NCBI RefSeq assembly: GCF_022213955.1
Contig: NZ_JAKNTW010000001.1
Location: 124,001 to 188,000 of the forward strand
Origin: Dolomitihabitans soli
GTDB taxonomy: Bacteria; Actinomycetota; Actinomycetes; Streptosporangiales; Streptosporangiaceae
Length of the DNA: 64,000 nt
Direction: 5' to 3'
Translations under genes and position numbers: made by a program
The notes under the pieces: generated by a model
Told to the model about the DNA's origin: nothing
What the model saw: only the letters and a program-made list of their open reading frames with translations
The model's database searches: none
In this document: piece by piece, positions 52,643-61,851 of the stretch
Position numbering within the stretch: the stretch's first letter is position 1
How the letters are laid out: each line of letters opens with the position of its first letter

Positions 52643-53304
52643 GCGTCCGGGTGCTCGTGGCCGACGATCAGGCGCTGGTACGGGGCAGCTTCCGGATCCT
52701 GGTGGAGACCGCCCCCGGACTGAGCGTGGTGGGCGAGGCGGGCACCGGGGCCGAGGCCGTGGAGCTGGCCAGGCGGATGAGCCCCGACGTGGTGCTGATG
52801 GACGTCCGGATGCCCGACATGGACGGCATCCAGGCCACCAGGGTGATCTGCGGCTCGCCGGAGACCGAGGGCGTGCGGGTGCTCATGCTGACCACCTTCG
52901 ACCTCGACGCCTACGTGTACTCCGCGCTGCGCGCCGGGGCCAGCGGTTTCCTGCTCAAGGACACCCCGCCCGCCGACCTGCTGGCCGCGATCAGGGTCAT
53001 CGCCTTGGGGGAGGGGCTGCTCGCCCCCAGCGTGACACGGCGGCTCATCGCCGAGTTCAGTCGCAGGCCCGAGCCGGGACAGCAGGTCGCCAGGCAGCTG
53101 GACGGGGTGACCGAGCGGGAACGTGAGGTGCTCCTGCTCATCGCGCGCGGCCTGTCCAACACCGAGATCGCCGAACATCTGCACCTCAGCTCCGGCACCG
53201 TCAAGACGCACATCGGCCGGCTGCTGGCCAAGCTGCGGGCGCGCGACCGCGCCCAGCTCGTCATCTCCGCCTATGAGTCCGGGCTGGTCACGGCCGCGCG
53301 CTGA
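52639..53304 (+). CDS. NarL/LuxR-type response regulator
   Basis: The 221-residue protein has a receiver domain with the acidic pair D9/D10, the phosphorylation site D55 in DVVLMDVRMPD and a conserved Lys in LLKDTPP. The LuxR HTH domain lies near 155-215 (TEREREVLLLIARGLSNTEIAEHLHLSSGTVKTHI). It is translationally coupled to the kinase. The likely targets are the divergent ABC operon and its own genes. Confidence 0.93.
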   Translation: MSVRVLVADDQALVRGSFRILVETAPGLSVVGEAGTGAEAVELARRMSPDVVLMDVRMPDMDGIQATRVICGSPETEGVRVLMLTTFDLDAYVYSALRAGASGFLLKDTPPADLLAAIRVIALGEGLLAPSVTRRLIAEFSRRPEPGQQVARQLDGVTEREREVLLLIARGLSNTEIAEHLHLSSGTVKTHIGRLLAKLRARDRAQLVISAYESGLVTAAR

Positions 53305-53310
53305 GCACCG

Positions 53311-54633
53311 CTAACGCACTTCGCCCACTCCCGCGTGCTGCGAGACGGACAGCCGCACCGAGGCGGCGGGGTCGATCCCGGTGTGCAGCGCCGGGGTCCA
53401 GCCCGCGTCGGGGGAGAGGTCGGGGTCCTCGGCGGCGTTGTAGACGGCGACCAGGTCGATCGGCTTGACCGTGCCGCCGACGCGCAGCACGTCATTCCTG
53501 GTGGTGATCGCCGTGCCGCCCCAGTCGTAGAGCAGCTTGGCGGGGTCGACGGCGCGGCTCAGGCGGTAGAAGTTGCTCTCGGAGAAGATCTGCGATCCCA
53601 CGCCGACGCCGAGCGCGTAGACGAAGCTCGCCGCGTCGGGCACCTCGTAGTAGTTGTTGTAGACGTGCACCTTGCCGAACCGCACCCGGGGCAGGCGCTG
53701 CAACGCGTTCTCGAAGTGGTTGTGGTGCACGGTGACGTTCAGCTTGCCCGTGTCGGTGGCCGGGTTGTTGGTGGACCCGATCAGCATGGTCTTGTCATGC
53801 CCGGTGAACCTGTTCCAGGACGCGGTGACGAGGTCCGAGCCGCTGGTGATGTCCAGCTGCCCGTCGTGGACCTGGTACGGCCGGCCGAAGTGCACCGGCT
53901 GGGCCGAGTCCGGGTTGTCACCGTCGGTGAAGGTGTTGTGGTCGGCCCAGACGTGGGTGGAGCCGGTCACCGAGACGTTGTCGTAGAGGGAGTTCCAGTT
54001 GCCCTCGTCGCCGTCGGTCGGGTCCCACTGGGGGAAGCAGTCGGCGCTGTCCTCGAAGCGGATGTTCCTGATGATGACGTTGTCGACCTTGTCGACGTGC
54101 AGGTTCAGGCCCTTGAGCACGGCGTTCCGGCCGATCCCGACGATGGTGGTGCCGCCCGGGACCTTCAGTTTGATCTGGGCGGTCTGCCGGGCGGCGGACG
54201 CGGCCCTGGCGTCCTCCAGCGGGCCGGACGGCTCGGTGTCGCGCCCCCAGACCGCCGGGTCGTAGGCGGCGAGATAGGCGGCCAGGGTGTAGCCGTTCGC
54301 GGCGTAGTCGGCGCACTCCAGTTTCGCGCCGGCGGCGTCGGTGTTGCCGTCGATCGTGCCGCGCACCTGGATGATGCGCGGACCGGGCGCGGCGAAGGCC
54401 GCGACGAGTTGCGCGCGGGTGGACACGGTGTGCACGTTCGACGCCGGCGCGGCCGAGCCGCCGGTCGTGCCGGTGCCCGCCGAGGCCCAGCCGTCACCGG
54501 CCGGGAGCGTCTGGCGGGCCAGCGGCGGATGCGGCGGGTGCGCGGCGGCGGACGCGGATGGCGTGGCGACGGACAGTGTGGCAACCGACAGGGCCGCCGC
54601 CAGGCTCGCGGCCGCTCCCGTAGAGAGCTTCAT
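53311..54633 (-). CDS. Secreted pectate lyase, PL1 family
   Basis: The 440-residue protein has a Sec signal peptide (residues 1 to about 30, ASAAA) and a right-handed beta-helix pectate-lyase domain. The conserved calcium and substrate motifs are present: VWADH at 228-232, D261 in GQLDIT, and the catalytic RLPRVR at 313-318 followed by FGKVHVYNNYY. It cleaves polygalacturonate by beta-elimination outside the cell. ATG 54633 follows a strong GGAGG site. It is the last gene of the operon that begins at 62765, and it ends six bases from the response-regulator stop on the other strand. Confidence 0.93.
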   Translation of the reverse strand: MKLSTGAAASLAAALSVATLSVATPSASAAAHPPHPPLARQTLPAGDGWASAGTGTTGGSAAPASNVHTVSTRAQLVAAFAAPGPRIIQVRGTIDGNTDAAGAKLECADYAANGYTLAAYLAAYDPAVWGRDTEPSGPLEDARAASAARQTAQIKLKVPGGTTIVGIGRNAVLKGLNLHVDKVDNVIIRNIRFEDSADCFPQWDPTDGDEGNWNSLYDNVSVTGSTHVWADHNTFTDGDNPDSAQPVHFGRPYQVHDGQLDITSGSDLVTASWNRFTGHDKTMLIGSTNNPATDTGKLNVTVHHNHFENALQRLPRVRFGKVHVYNNYYEVPDAASFVYALGVGVGSQIFSESNFYRLSRAVDPAKLLYDWGGTAITTRNDVLRVGGTVKPIDLVAVYNAAEDPDLSPDAGWTPALHTGIDPAASVRLSVSQHAGVGEVR

Positions 54634-54716
54634 TTTACTTCCTCCGCAGGTCAGGTGCGTGGGGGAAAGGAAGGAGGGCGCCCCGGCGGACAGGGCCGGG
54701 GCGCCCGGAACCGGGG

Positions 54717-56042
54717 TCAGCCGCCGTTGCGCTGCTTGTAGCCGGCCTGCGCCTCGGTCAGCTTCGCGGCCATCGTGTCCAGGAACTCCTTGGCCGTCAT
54801 GTCGCCGAGCAGGACCTTCTGGAACAGCGGCTCGGTGTCGGTCTTGGTGATCGCGTTGAACTCGGGCAGATAGTAGGGAAGCTGCACGACCTTCGTGCTC
54901 GGGTCGTTGAGCACCTTGCTGGCCACCGTGAGGTGCTGCAGCTTGGTCAGCCAGGGCTCGTCGTTGACCTCGGTGTTGGCCGGGAGCACGCCGGTCTTCT
55001 CCGACCAGTAGCTGTTCATCGCCTTGGAGGCGGCGAACTCGGCGAACTTGTACGCGGCGTCCTTCTTCTCGCCGGCGGCGAAGACGCCGATGCCGGAGAC
55101 CGGGTTGGACATGACCACCTGGGTGCCGTCGTCGGACTTCGGCACGGCCATCGCCGCCACCTTGTCCGCACCCAGAGCCTTGATGTGGTCGTTGAAGGAC
55201 CCGAGGTTGTGCTGCATGACGGCGATGTTGCCGCCGTCGAACTGGGCGACCATCTTGACGTAGTCGTTGTTCACGTCGGCCTCGGGAGTCACCTTCTTGT
55301 ACATCCCGGCCAGTTTCGTCAGGGCCTCCACGTTCTTCGGGTCGTTCACCGTGGACTTGCCGGTGGCGTCGAAGATCTCCGTCACGCCCGACTGGCCGTA
55401 CACGATCTCCAGCATCTGCGCGATCGAGCCCGCGCCGCCGCGGATGGTGAAGCCGTAGCGGTTCTCGCCCGCCTTGGTGAGCTTCTCGGCGGCGGTGAAG
55501 AACTCGCTCCAGTTCGCCGGGGCCTCCAGCCCCGCCTCCTTGAACCAGTCCGTCCGGTACCAGAAGACGCCCATGTTCGTGGACATCGGCATCATGTAGG
55601 TCTTGCCGTCCGGCACGGTCGCCTTGACCGAATCGCCGACCTGGGTGTTCAGTTTGCCGTTCAGCGGGCCGGCGGTGATCTTGTCGTCCAGTGGGTCGAG
55701 CGCCTTCTGCGCGACCAGGTTGGCGAGCATCGCGGTGGAGACGCCGCCCACGTCGGGCACTCCGCCGCCGGCGATCGCGGTGTCGTACTTCTGCTGGGCC
55801 TGTGCGATCGGAATGCCGACGTACTTGACCTTGATCTTCGGATTCGCCTTCTGGAACTCCGTGATGATGTGCTGCCACACCGGAGTGCGCGCGGGGCCGC
55901 CGTTGTCGTCCCAGAACGTGATCTCCGTGGTGCCGTCGGCCGCGGGCCCGGAGTCGGAGCCGCACCCGGTCAGGACCAGGGAGCCTCCCACCACGAGAGC
56001 GGACGCGATCGTCAGCAGGCGCCTTGATGGGCGTCCAAGCAT
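54717..56042 (-). CDS. Sugar ABC transporter substrate-binding lipoprotein
   Basis: The 441-residue protein has a lipobox VLTGC with C27 and an extracellular solute-binding family-1 fold (ITFWDDNGG; GVFWYRTDWFKEAG; the KFAEFAASKAMNSYWSE hinge area). With the two permeases at 60.97-62.77 kb it forms an oligosaccharide importer, here probably for pectin-derived oligogalacturonides. ATG 56042 follows a GGAGG site. No ABC ATPase is encoded nearby. Actinomycetes often share one MsiK-type ATPase among such importers. Confidence 0.92.
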   Translation of the reverse strand: MLGRPSRRLLTIASALVVGGSLVLTGCGSDSGPAADGTTEITFWDDNGGPARTPVWQHIITEFQKANPKIKVKYVGIPIAQAQQKYDTAIAGGGVPDVGGVSTAMLANLVAQKALDPLDDKITAGPLNGKLNTQVGDSVKATVPDGKTYMMPMSTNMGVFWYRTDWFKEAGLEAPANWSEFFTAAEKLTKAGENRYGFTIRGGAGSIAQMLEIVYGQSGVTEIFDATGKSTVNDPKNVEALTKLAGMYKKVTPEADVNNDYVKMVAQFDGGNIAVMQHNLGSFNDHIKALGADKVAAMAVPKSDDGTQVVMSNPVSGIGVFAAGEKKDAAYKFAEFAASKAMNSYWSEKTGVLPANTEVNDEPWLTKLQHLTVASKVLNDPSTKVVQLPYYLPEFNAITKTDTEPLFQKVLLGDMTAKEFLDTMAAKLTEAQAGYKQRNGG

Positions 56043-56139
56043 TGCCCTCCACCTTTCCTTTGTTGGCCCCCGAATGTGTTCATCAGCGGCGAGACCCGCC
56101 GGAACCCGGCAGGCCTCGCCGGGTTCCGGCGGGATCCGC

Positions 56140-58098
56140 TCACGACAGCGCCTCCGCGGCGAGCCCGGCGGCTCGCGCACGGGTCAGCCTGCCGTCCGCG
56201 ATCACCGTCACGATGCGCCTGGCCAGGGTGTCCTCGACGACCAGCGCCCGTTCCCAGGCCAGCGCGACCCCCACTCCCGGGTAGTCGGAGATCCGCACGA
56301 ACCACGGCTCGGGCGTCTCCTCGGCCTGGACGAAGACCAGGCTCCAGGCCGCCTCGCCGTCGTCGCGGGGAGTGGCGGCGGTCAGGGCGAGCCAGGGATC
56401 CGTGACGCCGTGCGTGCCGGCCTCGCCCTGCGCGGTGGCGGTGAAGACGTCGCGGCCGGTGGCGCACCCGGGGGCTCGCCAGAAGAAGCCGCCGTAGCCC
56501 GCGCCGGGACGACCCTTGACGGCCGAACTGCTGATCTTCAGCGGCCGTCCGGTCGTGTTGGTCAGCGTGAAGGCGAAGTCGAGGGCCCAGCAGCCGGGGA
56601 GCGGCCTGGCGGACACCGTTCGCTCCTCCCGCATGATCACCGTGCCGTCGGGCCCGGCCCAGGAGAGGGTCTCGGTGAAGCCGCCGTCCCCGCGTGCGGT
56701 GAACCGCTCGTGCAACTGGGCCCCGTGGTCGTCGAGCCAGGCGGGCCCCCGTCCGGGCACGTAGGTCCTGCCGCCCCAGAAGTTCCGCCCGGACACGTCG
56801 GCGATCGCCACCCCCGCGCCCAGATGGTGGACATGGTCGGCCGGGCGGACCTCGGTGACCTCTGTGCCCGCCAGGGTGCGCACCGGGTGCAGGTGCGGCC
56901 GGGGCGAGAGCGTGACGGGCAGGTCGGGCCGCCACGCGTACCGCGCCACCGTACGGCCCGCCACCCGCAACGCCACTCCCGGCGTCGACCAGGGAACCCC
57001 CAGCTCGGAGAAGAGCGCGAGGCGCTCGGCGCTCGCCTCGGTCAGCGCGGCGATCCCCGGCAGCACCCGCCGCTCCACCAGGCCGGCCGCATCGTGGTCG
57101 ATCTCCTGGAACTCGTCGGGAATGGGCAGCGGATCGGGGGCGCGGCGGATCTCGTCGAGCACCCCCATGAAGCCGGCGCTGCGGTGCAGGGGAACCAGCA
57201 GCTCGGCGCCGTCGCGGACGTGCGCGACGAGGTTCTCCAGGAGGTCGGTACGCGGATACCGGACCGGCGGGCCGTCGTCGAGGGTGACCTCGTCGAGGGT
57301 GTAGGTCAGGCGGATCCGGCCGGTCTCGCCGTGCACGAGGAGGTACGGCTCGTGGCGGCGGGGGGCGCACAGGGAGACGGCGAGGGTGACGACGGTGCCG
57401 TCGGTGAGGTGCAGCCTGACGGCGGAGGTGTCGTCGGCCTCGATCGGGTTGGCGTGGTAGAGCTCGATCTCGGTGGTGGCGACCGGGGCGTCGGTGAGGG
57501 CGAGCGCGGTGGCGACGGCGTGCGCGAACGGGTTGGTCAGCGCGCCGTCGACCACCTCGACCCCGTCGATCCTGCGGCGTCCCGACCAGGCGGCGCGGGT
57601 GTAGTAGGTGGCGGGCCGTTCCCAGGCGCCCGCGACGCCGATGCCGCGAACCGCGCCGATCGCCCCGTCGGCGATCATCTTGCGCACCGCGGGCACGGCC
57701 TGCGACCCCAGGCTCTGGAATCCCACCTGACAGGCGCGCCCGCTCCGGGCGGCGGCCATGGCGATCCGCTCGAAGTCGGCGAGGGTCGCCGCGGGCGGCT
57801 TCTCCAGAAGCAGATGGGAACCGGCCGCCAGGGCCTGCACGGCGAGGTCGGCGTGCGTCTGGATCGGGGTCACCACGATGGTGATCTCCGCGCCGGTCCG
57901 TTCGACCAGCTCACCCAGGTCGGCGGACTGCTCGGGCCGGCCGAGCCCGGCCAGCCGCTCGGGCGGGACCGGCCGGACGTCGCACACCCCGGCCAGCGTC
58001 ACCGCTCCCGCGTCCTGCAACCGGCGCAGGTTCGTAAGATGCGCGCCACCGTGGCCGTGCGCGCCGGCCAGTACCACGCGGACGGGCGCGGCCATCAT
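56140..58098 (-). CDS. Gfo/Idh/MocA oxidoreductase fused to a PmoA-like domain
   Basis: The 652-residue protein has an N-terminal Rossmann oxidoreductase (VVLAGAHGHGGAHL; EKPPAATLADF; roughly residues 1-345). A second domain, about 370-645, has a PmoA-like, beta-rich character (HVHHLGAGVAIADVSGRNFWGG; PWFVRISDYPGVGVAL). The two are normally separate proteins. The fusion suggests that a sugar derivative is oxidised or epimerised and the other domain binds or modifies a related sugar. ATG 58098 or the next codon (58095) is the start. It sits in the pectin operon between the enolase-type enzyme and the binding protein. Confidence 0.75.
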   Translation of the reverse strand: MMAAPVRVVLAGAHGHGGAHLTNLRRLQDAGAVTLAGVCDVRPVPPERLAGLGRPEQSADLGELVERTGAEITIVVTPIQTHADLAVQALAAGSHLLLEKPPAATLADFERIAMAAARSGRACQVGFQSLGSQAVPAVRKMIADGAIGAVRGIGVAGAWERPATYYTRAAWSGRRRIDGVEVVDGALTNPFAHAVATALALTDAPVATTEIELYHANPIEADDTSAVRLHLTDGTVVTLAVSLCAPRRHEPYLLVHGETGRIRLTYTLDEVTLDDGPPVRYPRTDLLENLVAHVRDGAELLVPLHRSAGFMGVLDEIRRAPDPLPIPDEFQEIDHDAAGLVERRVLPGIAALTEASAERLALFSELGVPWSTPGVALRVAGRTVARYAWRPDLPVTLSPRPHLHPVRTLAGTEVTEVRPADHVHHLGAGVAIADVSGRNFWGGRTYVPGRGPAWLDDHGAQLHERFTARGDGGFTETLSWAGPDGTVIMREERTVSARPLPGCWALDFAFTLTNTTGRPLKISSSAVKGRPGAGYGGFFWRAPGCATGRDVFTATAQGEAGTHGVTDPWLALTAATPRDDGEAAWSLVFVQAEETPEPWFVRISDYPGVGVALAWERALVVEDTLARRIVTVIADGRLTRARAAGLAAEALS

Positions 58099-59183
58099 GC
58101 ACCTTCTGGGTCGGGAGCGAAGAGAAGCCCGTGACCGGCGTGACCGCCCGCCTCAAGAACACCGTTCTTGATCGTGACCGGGTACGGCTCGGCGAGCAGG
58201 CCGAGGGCGGCGAAGGAGGCGTCCTCCACGTCCTCGACCATCGCGGGGAACGGCAGCGCGAGGGCGAGCTGCCCGGAGACGTCCGGCAGCAGGTGCGGGT
58301 AGACGGGCACCCCGAACGTCCTGGCCAGCTCGGTGACACGGAGGAACGGGGTGATCCCGCCCACCCGCACCACGTTCGGCTGCACGACGTCGCACGCCCC
58401 CGCCACCAGCAGGTCGCGGAACCCGTACGTCGTGTGGACGCTCTCGCCGAGCGCGATCGGCACGTCGACGGCCTGGCGCAGCCGTACGTGGGAGGTGATG
58501 TCGTCGGCGGGGAGAGGCTCCTCGACCCAGTGCAGGCCGTACGGCTGGAGGGCGGTGATCGCGGTGCGTGCCCGCAGCAGGTCCCAGCGCTGGTTGGCGT
58601 CGATCATCAGCAGCGTGTCGGGGCCGATCACCTCGCGGACCGCGGCTATCCGGGCCACGTCCTCGCGCAGGTCGTCCTTGCCCACCTTCACCTTGACCGC
58701 CTGGTAGCCGGCCTGTGCCCACCGCCCGGCCTGGGCGACCAGTTCCTCCAGCGAGTAGTGCAGGTTGACGCCGCTGCCGTAGACGGGGACGGTGTCGCGC
58801 CGCCTGCCGAGCGTGTCGGCGAGGCCCCGGCCGTCGCAGCGCAGGTCCCACAGGGCGAGGTCGATCGCGGCCAGCGCGATCGTCGGGATCCCCCCGGCGC
58901 CGGCCTCGCGCAGATGCCGCCACAACAGGTCCCACACCACCTCGGGGTGCGCGGGCAGGCCGAGCGCCGCGTCGCGGACCTCGGTCTCCAGCAGCGAGCG
59001 TACGGCTCCCGCGCCGATCTGCGGCGTCCACCCGAAACCGGTGCCCCGCCGCCCGTCGTCCAGCGTCACCTCGCAGATGATCACATGGTTGGCCGGCACG
59101 TCGGAGCCCCACGGCCGGGCCAGCGGCACGGTGCGCGACCACACCGTCACCTCGGCGATCCTGGCGTCTTCCCGGGGGCGCAT
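58095..59183 (-). CDS. Enolase-superfamily acid-sugar dehydratase (MR/MLE type)
   Basis: The 362-residue protein has the KxK motif (K164, K166 in AVKVKVGKDD), metal ligands D195 (DANQRW), E221/E222 (WVEEPL) and E247 (GESVHT), and H297 in VYPHLLPD. This is the mandelate-racemase-like layout of galactarate, glucarate and related dehydratases. In the same operon as a uronate-dehydrogenase-like SDR and a keto-deoxyglucarate-dehydratase-like protein, it most probably dehydrates galactarate (from galacturonate) or its lactone. Its ATG overlaps the stop of the upstream gene by one base. Confidence 0.83.
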   Translation of the reverse strand: MRPREDARIAEVTVWSRTVPLARPWGSDVPANHVIICEVTLDDGRRGTGFGWTPQIGAGAVRSLLETEVRDAALGLPAHPEVVWDLLWRHLREAGAGGIPTIALAAIDLALWDLRCDGRGLADTLGRRRDTVPVYGSGVNLHYSLEELVAQAGRWAQAGYQAVKVKVGKDDLREDVARIAAVREVIGPDTLLMIDANQRWDLLRARTAITALQPYGLHWVEEPLPADDITSHVRLRQAVDVPIALGESVHTTYGFRDLLVAGACDVVQPNVVRVGGITPFLRVTELARTFGVPVYPHLLPDVSGQLALALPFPAMVEDVEDASFAALGLLAEPYPVTIKNGVLEAGGHAGHGLLFAPDPEGA

Positions 59184-60064
59184 CAGGCGGCTCCCACCAG
59201 TTCGAGGCCGGTCTTGACGATCCTCTCCAGCTCCGCCAGGTGCTCGGCGGTGGGCTCGGTGAGCGGCGGCCGGACCGTGCCCACGTCCAGGCCGCGCAGC
59301 CGTACACCCGCCTTGACCAGCGACACCGCGTAGCCGGGGACCTTGCCGCGGAGCCGTACCAGCGGTGCGTAGAACTCGGTGAGCAGCCGTTCGTCACCGT
59401 TCAGGTAGGCGACGGCGATCTCCGGCGCGAAGCAGAACACCGCGCTGGAGTAGAGCCGGATGCCCAGGCCCCGGTAGGCGGGCATGGTCAGCTCGGCGGT
59501 CGGCAGGCCGTTGAAGAAGGTGAACTCCTCGCCCGCCTCGGCGCGTACGGCGAGCACGATCTGCTGCATGCGGTCGATGTCGCCGAGACCGTCCTTGATC
59601 CCGATCACGCCGGGGACCGCGGCCAGCGCCACCGCCGTCTCCGGGTCGAGCACCAGCGGTCCGCGCTGGTAGACGATCACTGGCAGGCCGACGCCGGCGA
59701 TCTCCCGCACATAGGCGATCAGGCCGCTCGCCGGGCCCTGCGCCAGGTAGGGCGGCATGAGCAGCAGCCCGTCCGCGCCGGCGTCCCTGGCGGCCCGCGC
59801 CTGGCTCAGCGCGGCGCCGAGCGGGCCGCCCGCCCCCGCGATCACCGGCACCGCGCCGCTCGTGGTCTCCACCGCGACCCGTACGGCCCGCGCGTGCTCC
59901 GCCTCCGACAGCGAGGGGAACTCGCCGGTGCCGCAGGCCACGAAGACGCCGCCCGGACCATGGGCGAGTCCTTGCCCGACATGCTCGGCCAGCACGTCAC
60001 CGGCGAGCCCGCCGTTCGCGTCGAACGGGGTGACGGGGAAGAAAAGGACTCCGCTGAGCTGCAT
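59183..60064 (-). CDS. DHDPS-family protein, probable 5-dehydro-4-deoxyglucarate dehydratase
   Basis: The 293-residue TIM-barrel protein has the catalytic Tyr132 in VIVYQR and Lys157 in VIGIKDGLGD. Its substrate motifs FFPVTPF and ACGTGEFPSL match the KdgD subgroup, which converts 5-dehydro-4-deoxyglucarate to 2-oxoglutarate semialdehyde with loss of CO2 and water. It is the third DHDPS-family paralogue in the window. It overlaps the enolase-type gene by one base and abuts the SDR gene (TAG immediately followed by ATG). Confidence 0.83.
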   Translation of the reverse strand: MQLSGVLFFPVTPFDANGGLAGDVLAEHVGQGLAHGPGGVFVACGTGEFPSLSEAEHARAVRVAVETTSGAVPVIAGAGGPLGAALSQARAARDAGADGLLLMPPYLAQGPASGLIAYVREIAGVGLPVIVYQRGPLVLDPETAVALAAVPGVIGIKDGLGDIDRMQQIVLAVRAEAGEEFTFFNGLPTAELTMPAYRGLGIRLYSSAVFCFAPEIAVAYLNGDERLLTEFYAPLVRLRGKVPGYAVSLVKAGVRLRGLDVGTVRPPLTEPTAEHLAELERIVKTGLELVGAA

Positions 60065-60970
60065 CTAGATTTCTCCTATCTCGGTTCGCCAGCTTCGCTT
60101 GGCCTGCCAGCCGAGGAGGCGCTCCGCCTTGGCGGACGAGAACGCCGGAGCGGTCCCGGTGAGTGCGGCGGCGTGGCCCGCCGTGGCGGGGATGATTCTG
60201 GGCAGGACCTCGGCGAGCGGCTCGCGGGCCAGCGCGTCGGCGGCGCCCGCGAAGAACACCTCGCCGTTGTCGAGCTCGGGCAGCCTGTTCAGCAGGGCGA
60301 GGACCAGGTCGGAGGCGTCCCGCGCGTCGAGGTAGTTGAACAGGGAGACGCCCGCGATCTTCGGGTCGTCGAGCCGTTCGCGCACGGTGTGGCCCGACTG
60401 GGTGGGGGCGCCCTCCCACTCCTCGGGGGCGATCACGAAGCAGGGCCGGACCGCGGCGAACCGGGTGCCGGTCGAGGCCCGCGCGAAGGTGGCCACCACC
60501 TGCTCGGCGACCAGCTTGGAGAGACTGTAGGCGTGCCACGGGGCCACCGGGTGCGACTCGTCGATCGGGAGCCGGGCCGGGGTCCAGCCGTGCGGCGCGC
60601 CGTACCCTATGACCGTGGGGCTGCTGGCCACCACGACGCGTTCCACGCCGGTCGCGGACGCGGCCTCGCACACGTTGAAGGCGAGCTGGGTGTTGACCCG
60701 GTAGGTGAGGGCGTCGGTCCGGCTGAACGGGGTGGCGATCGCGGCCAGATGGACCACGGCCGCCGGTCGGAACCTCGTCATCACCTGGTACGCCTCGCCC
60801 AGGTCCGTCAGGTCGGCGGGGAGGGTGGCGGCGCAGCAGGACGGGGTGCCGGGCGCGTTGTCGATGCCGATCAGCTCGTGGCCGGCCTCGGCGAGCGCCC
60901 AGACCAGGCTGCGGCCGAACCGGCCCGCGCTGCCGGTGACCAGGATCCGTGATCCCGCTTCCAGGTTCAT
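60065..60970 (-). CDS. Extended SDR, probable uronate dehydrogenase-like
   Basis: The 301-residue protein has the NAD motif GSAGRFG (13-19), the catalytic Ser in VASSPTVIGYG (near 116) and YSLSK (Y148, K152). The segment around the Ser resembles the SSxxTIGY pattern of bacterial uronate dehydrogenase, and the operon supplies the downstream steps. The protein is longer than characterised uronate dehydrogenases (about 265 residues), and general epimerase/dehydratase SDRs share the same motifs, so this is a hypothesis. ATG 60970 overlaps the permease stop by four bases. Confidence 0.65.
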   Translation of the reverse strand: MNLEAGSRILVTGSAGRFGRSLVWALAEAGHELIGIDNAPGTPSCCAATLPADLTDLGEAYQVMTRFRPAAVVHLAAIATPFSRTDALTYRVNTQLAFNVCEAASATGVERVVVASSPTVIGYGAPHGWTPARLPIDESHPVAPWHAYSLSKLVAEQVVATFARASTGTRFAAVRPCFVIAPEEWEGAPTQSGHTVRERLDDPKIAGVSLFNYLDARDASDLVLALLNRLPELDNGEVFFAGAADALAREPLAEVLPRIIPATAGHAAALTGTAPAFSSAKAERLLGWQAKRSWRTEIGEI

Positions 60971-61851
60971 CCCTTCACCGCCCCGGCGGACATGCCCTGC
61001 ACGAGGTAGCGCTGGATGAAGGCGAAGACGAGGACGACGGGGACCGCGGCGACCACGCCGCCGGCGGCGAGCGCGCCGAAGTCGACGCTGAACTCGCCCA
61101 GGGTGTAGGCCAGCCCGACGGGCACGGTGAACTTCTCCTGGTCGCTGACGAACATCAGCGCGAACAGGAAGTTGTTCCAGCTGTGGATGAAGGCGAAGGA
61201 GCCCACCGCGACCAGCGCCGGCCGCAGCATCGGCAGTACGACCGTGAAGAAGGCGCGCAGCCGGGTGCAGCCGTCCACCCAGGCGGCCTCCTCCAGCTCC
61301 ATCGGGATGTTCTTGATGAAACCGCTGATCAGGATGAGCGAGAGCGGGAGCTGGAAGACGGTCTCCGCGATCACCAGGCTCCACAGGGTGTTGACCAGCC
61401 CGAGTGTGCGGAAGATCTCGAACAGCGGGATCAGCATCATCGCGCCGGGGATGAACTGCGTGCACAGCATCGCGACCATGAACACGTTCCGGCCGCGGAA
61501 CTTGTACCGCGCCAGGGCGTAGCCGCCGGCCAGGGCGACCACGGTGGTGCCCACGAGCGAGGCGACGCCGACCATCAGGCTGTTCTGGAAGAAGATCGCG
61601 AAGCCCAGGTCGGTCCAGACCGTCTCGAAGTTCTCGAAGGTGATCGGCCACGGCAGCAGCGAGCTGGATCCCCTGGGCCGGAAGGCGAAGACCAGCATCC
61701 AGTAGAAGGGGATCAGGGTGAACAGCAGGTACAGGCCCAGCGGGACGTAGATCTGCCAGCGGCTGACCTTGTCGGCCGTCCGCCGCTTGCCCGGCGGGAT
61801 CCTGACCGGGGGCGGGAGACTGCTCCGGCGGGTGGTCGTCTGGGTCGTCAT
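60967..61851 (-). CDS. Sugar ABC transporter permease, MalG type
   Basis: The 294-residue protein has six membrane helices and the EAA loop MELEEAAWVDGCTRLRAFFTVVLP, which contacts the ATPase. The C-terminal PxxLVxAFIQRYLVQGMSAGAVKG-type ending is typical of the MalG family. ATG 61851 shares its first base with the MalF-type stop. It pairs with the neighbouring permease and the binding protein at 54.7 kb. Confidence 0.93.
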   Translation of the reverse strand: MTTQTTTRRSSLPPPVRIPPGKRRTADKVSRWQIYVPLGLYLLFTLIPFYWMLVFAFRPRGSSSLLPWPITFENFETVWTDLGFAIFFQNSLMVGVASLVGTTVVALAGGYALARYKFRGRNVFMVAMLCTQFIPGAMMLIPLFEIFRTLGLVNTLWSLVIAETVFQLPLSLILISGFIKNIPMELEEAAWVDGCTRLRAFFTVVLPMLRPALVAVGSFAFIHSWNNFLFALMFVSDQEKFTVPVGLAYTLGEFSVDFGALAAGGVVAAVPVVLVFAFIQRYLVQGMSAGAVKG

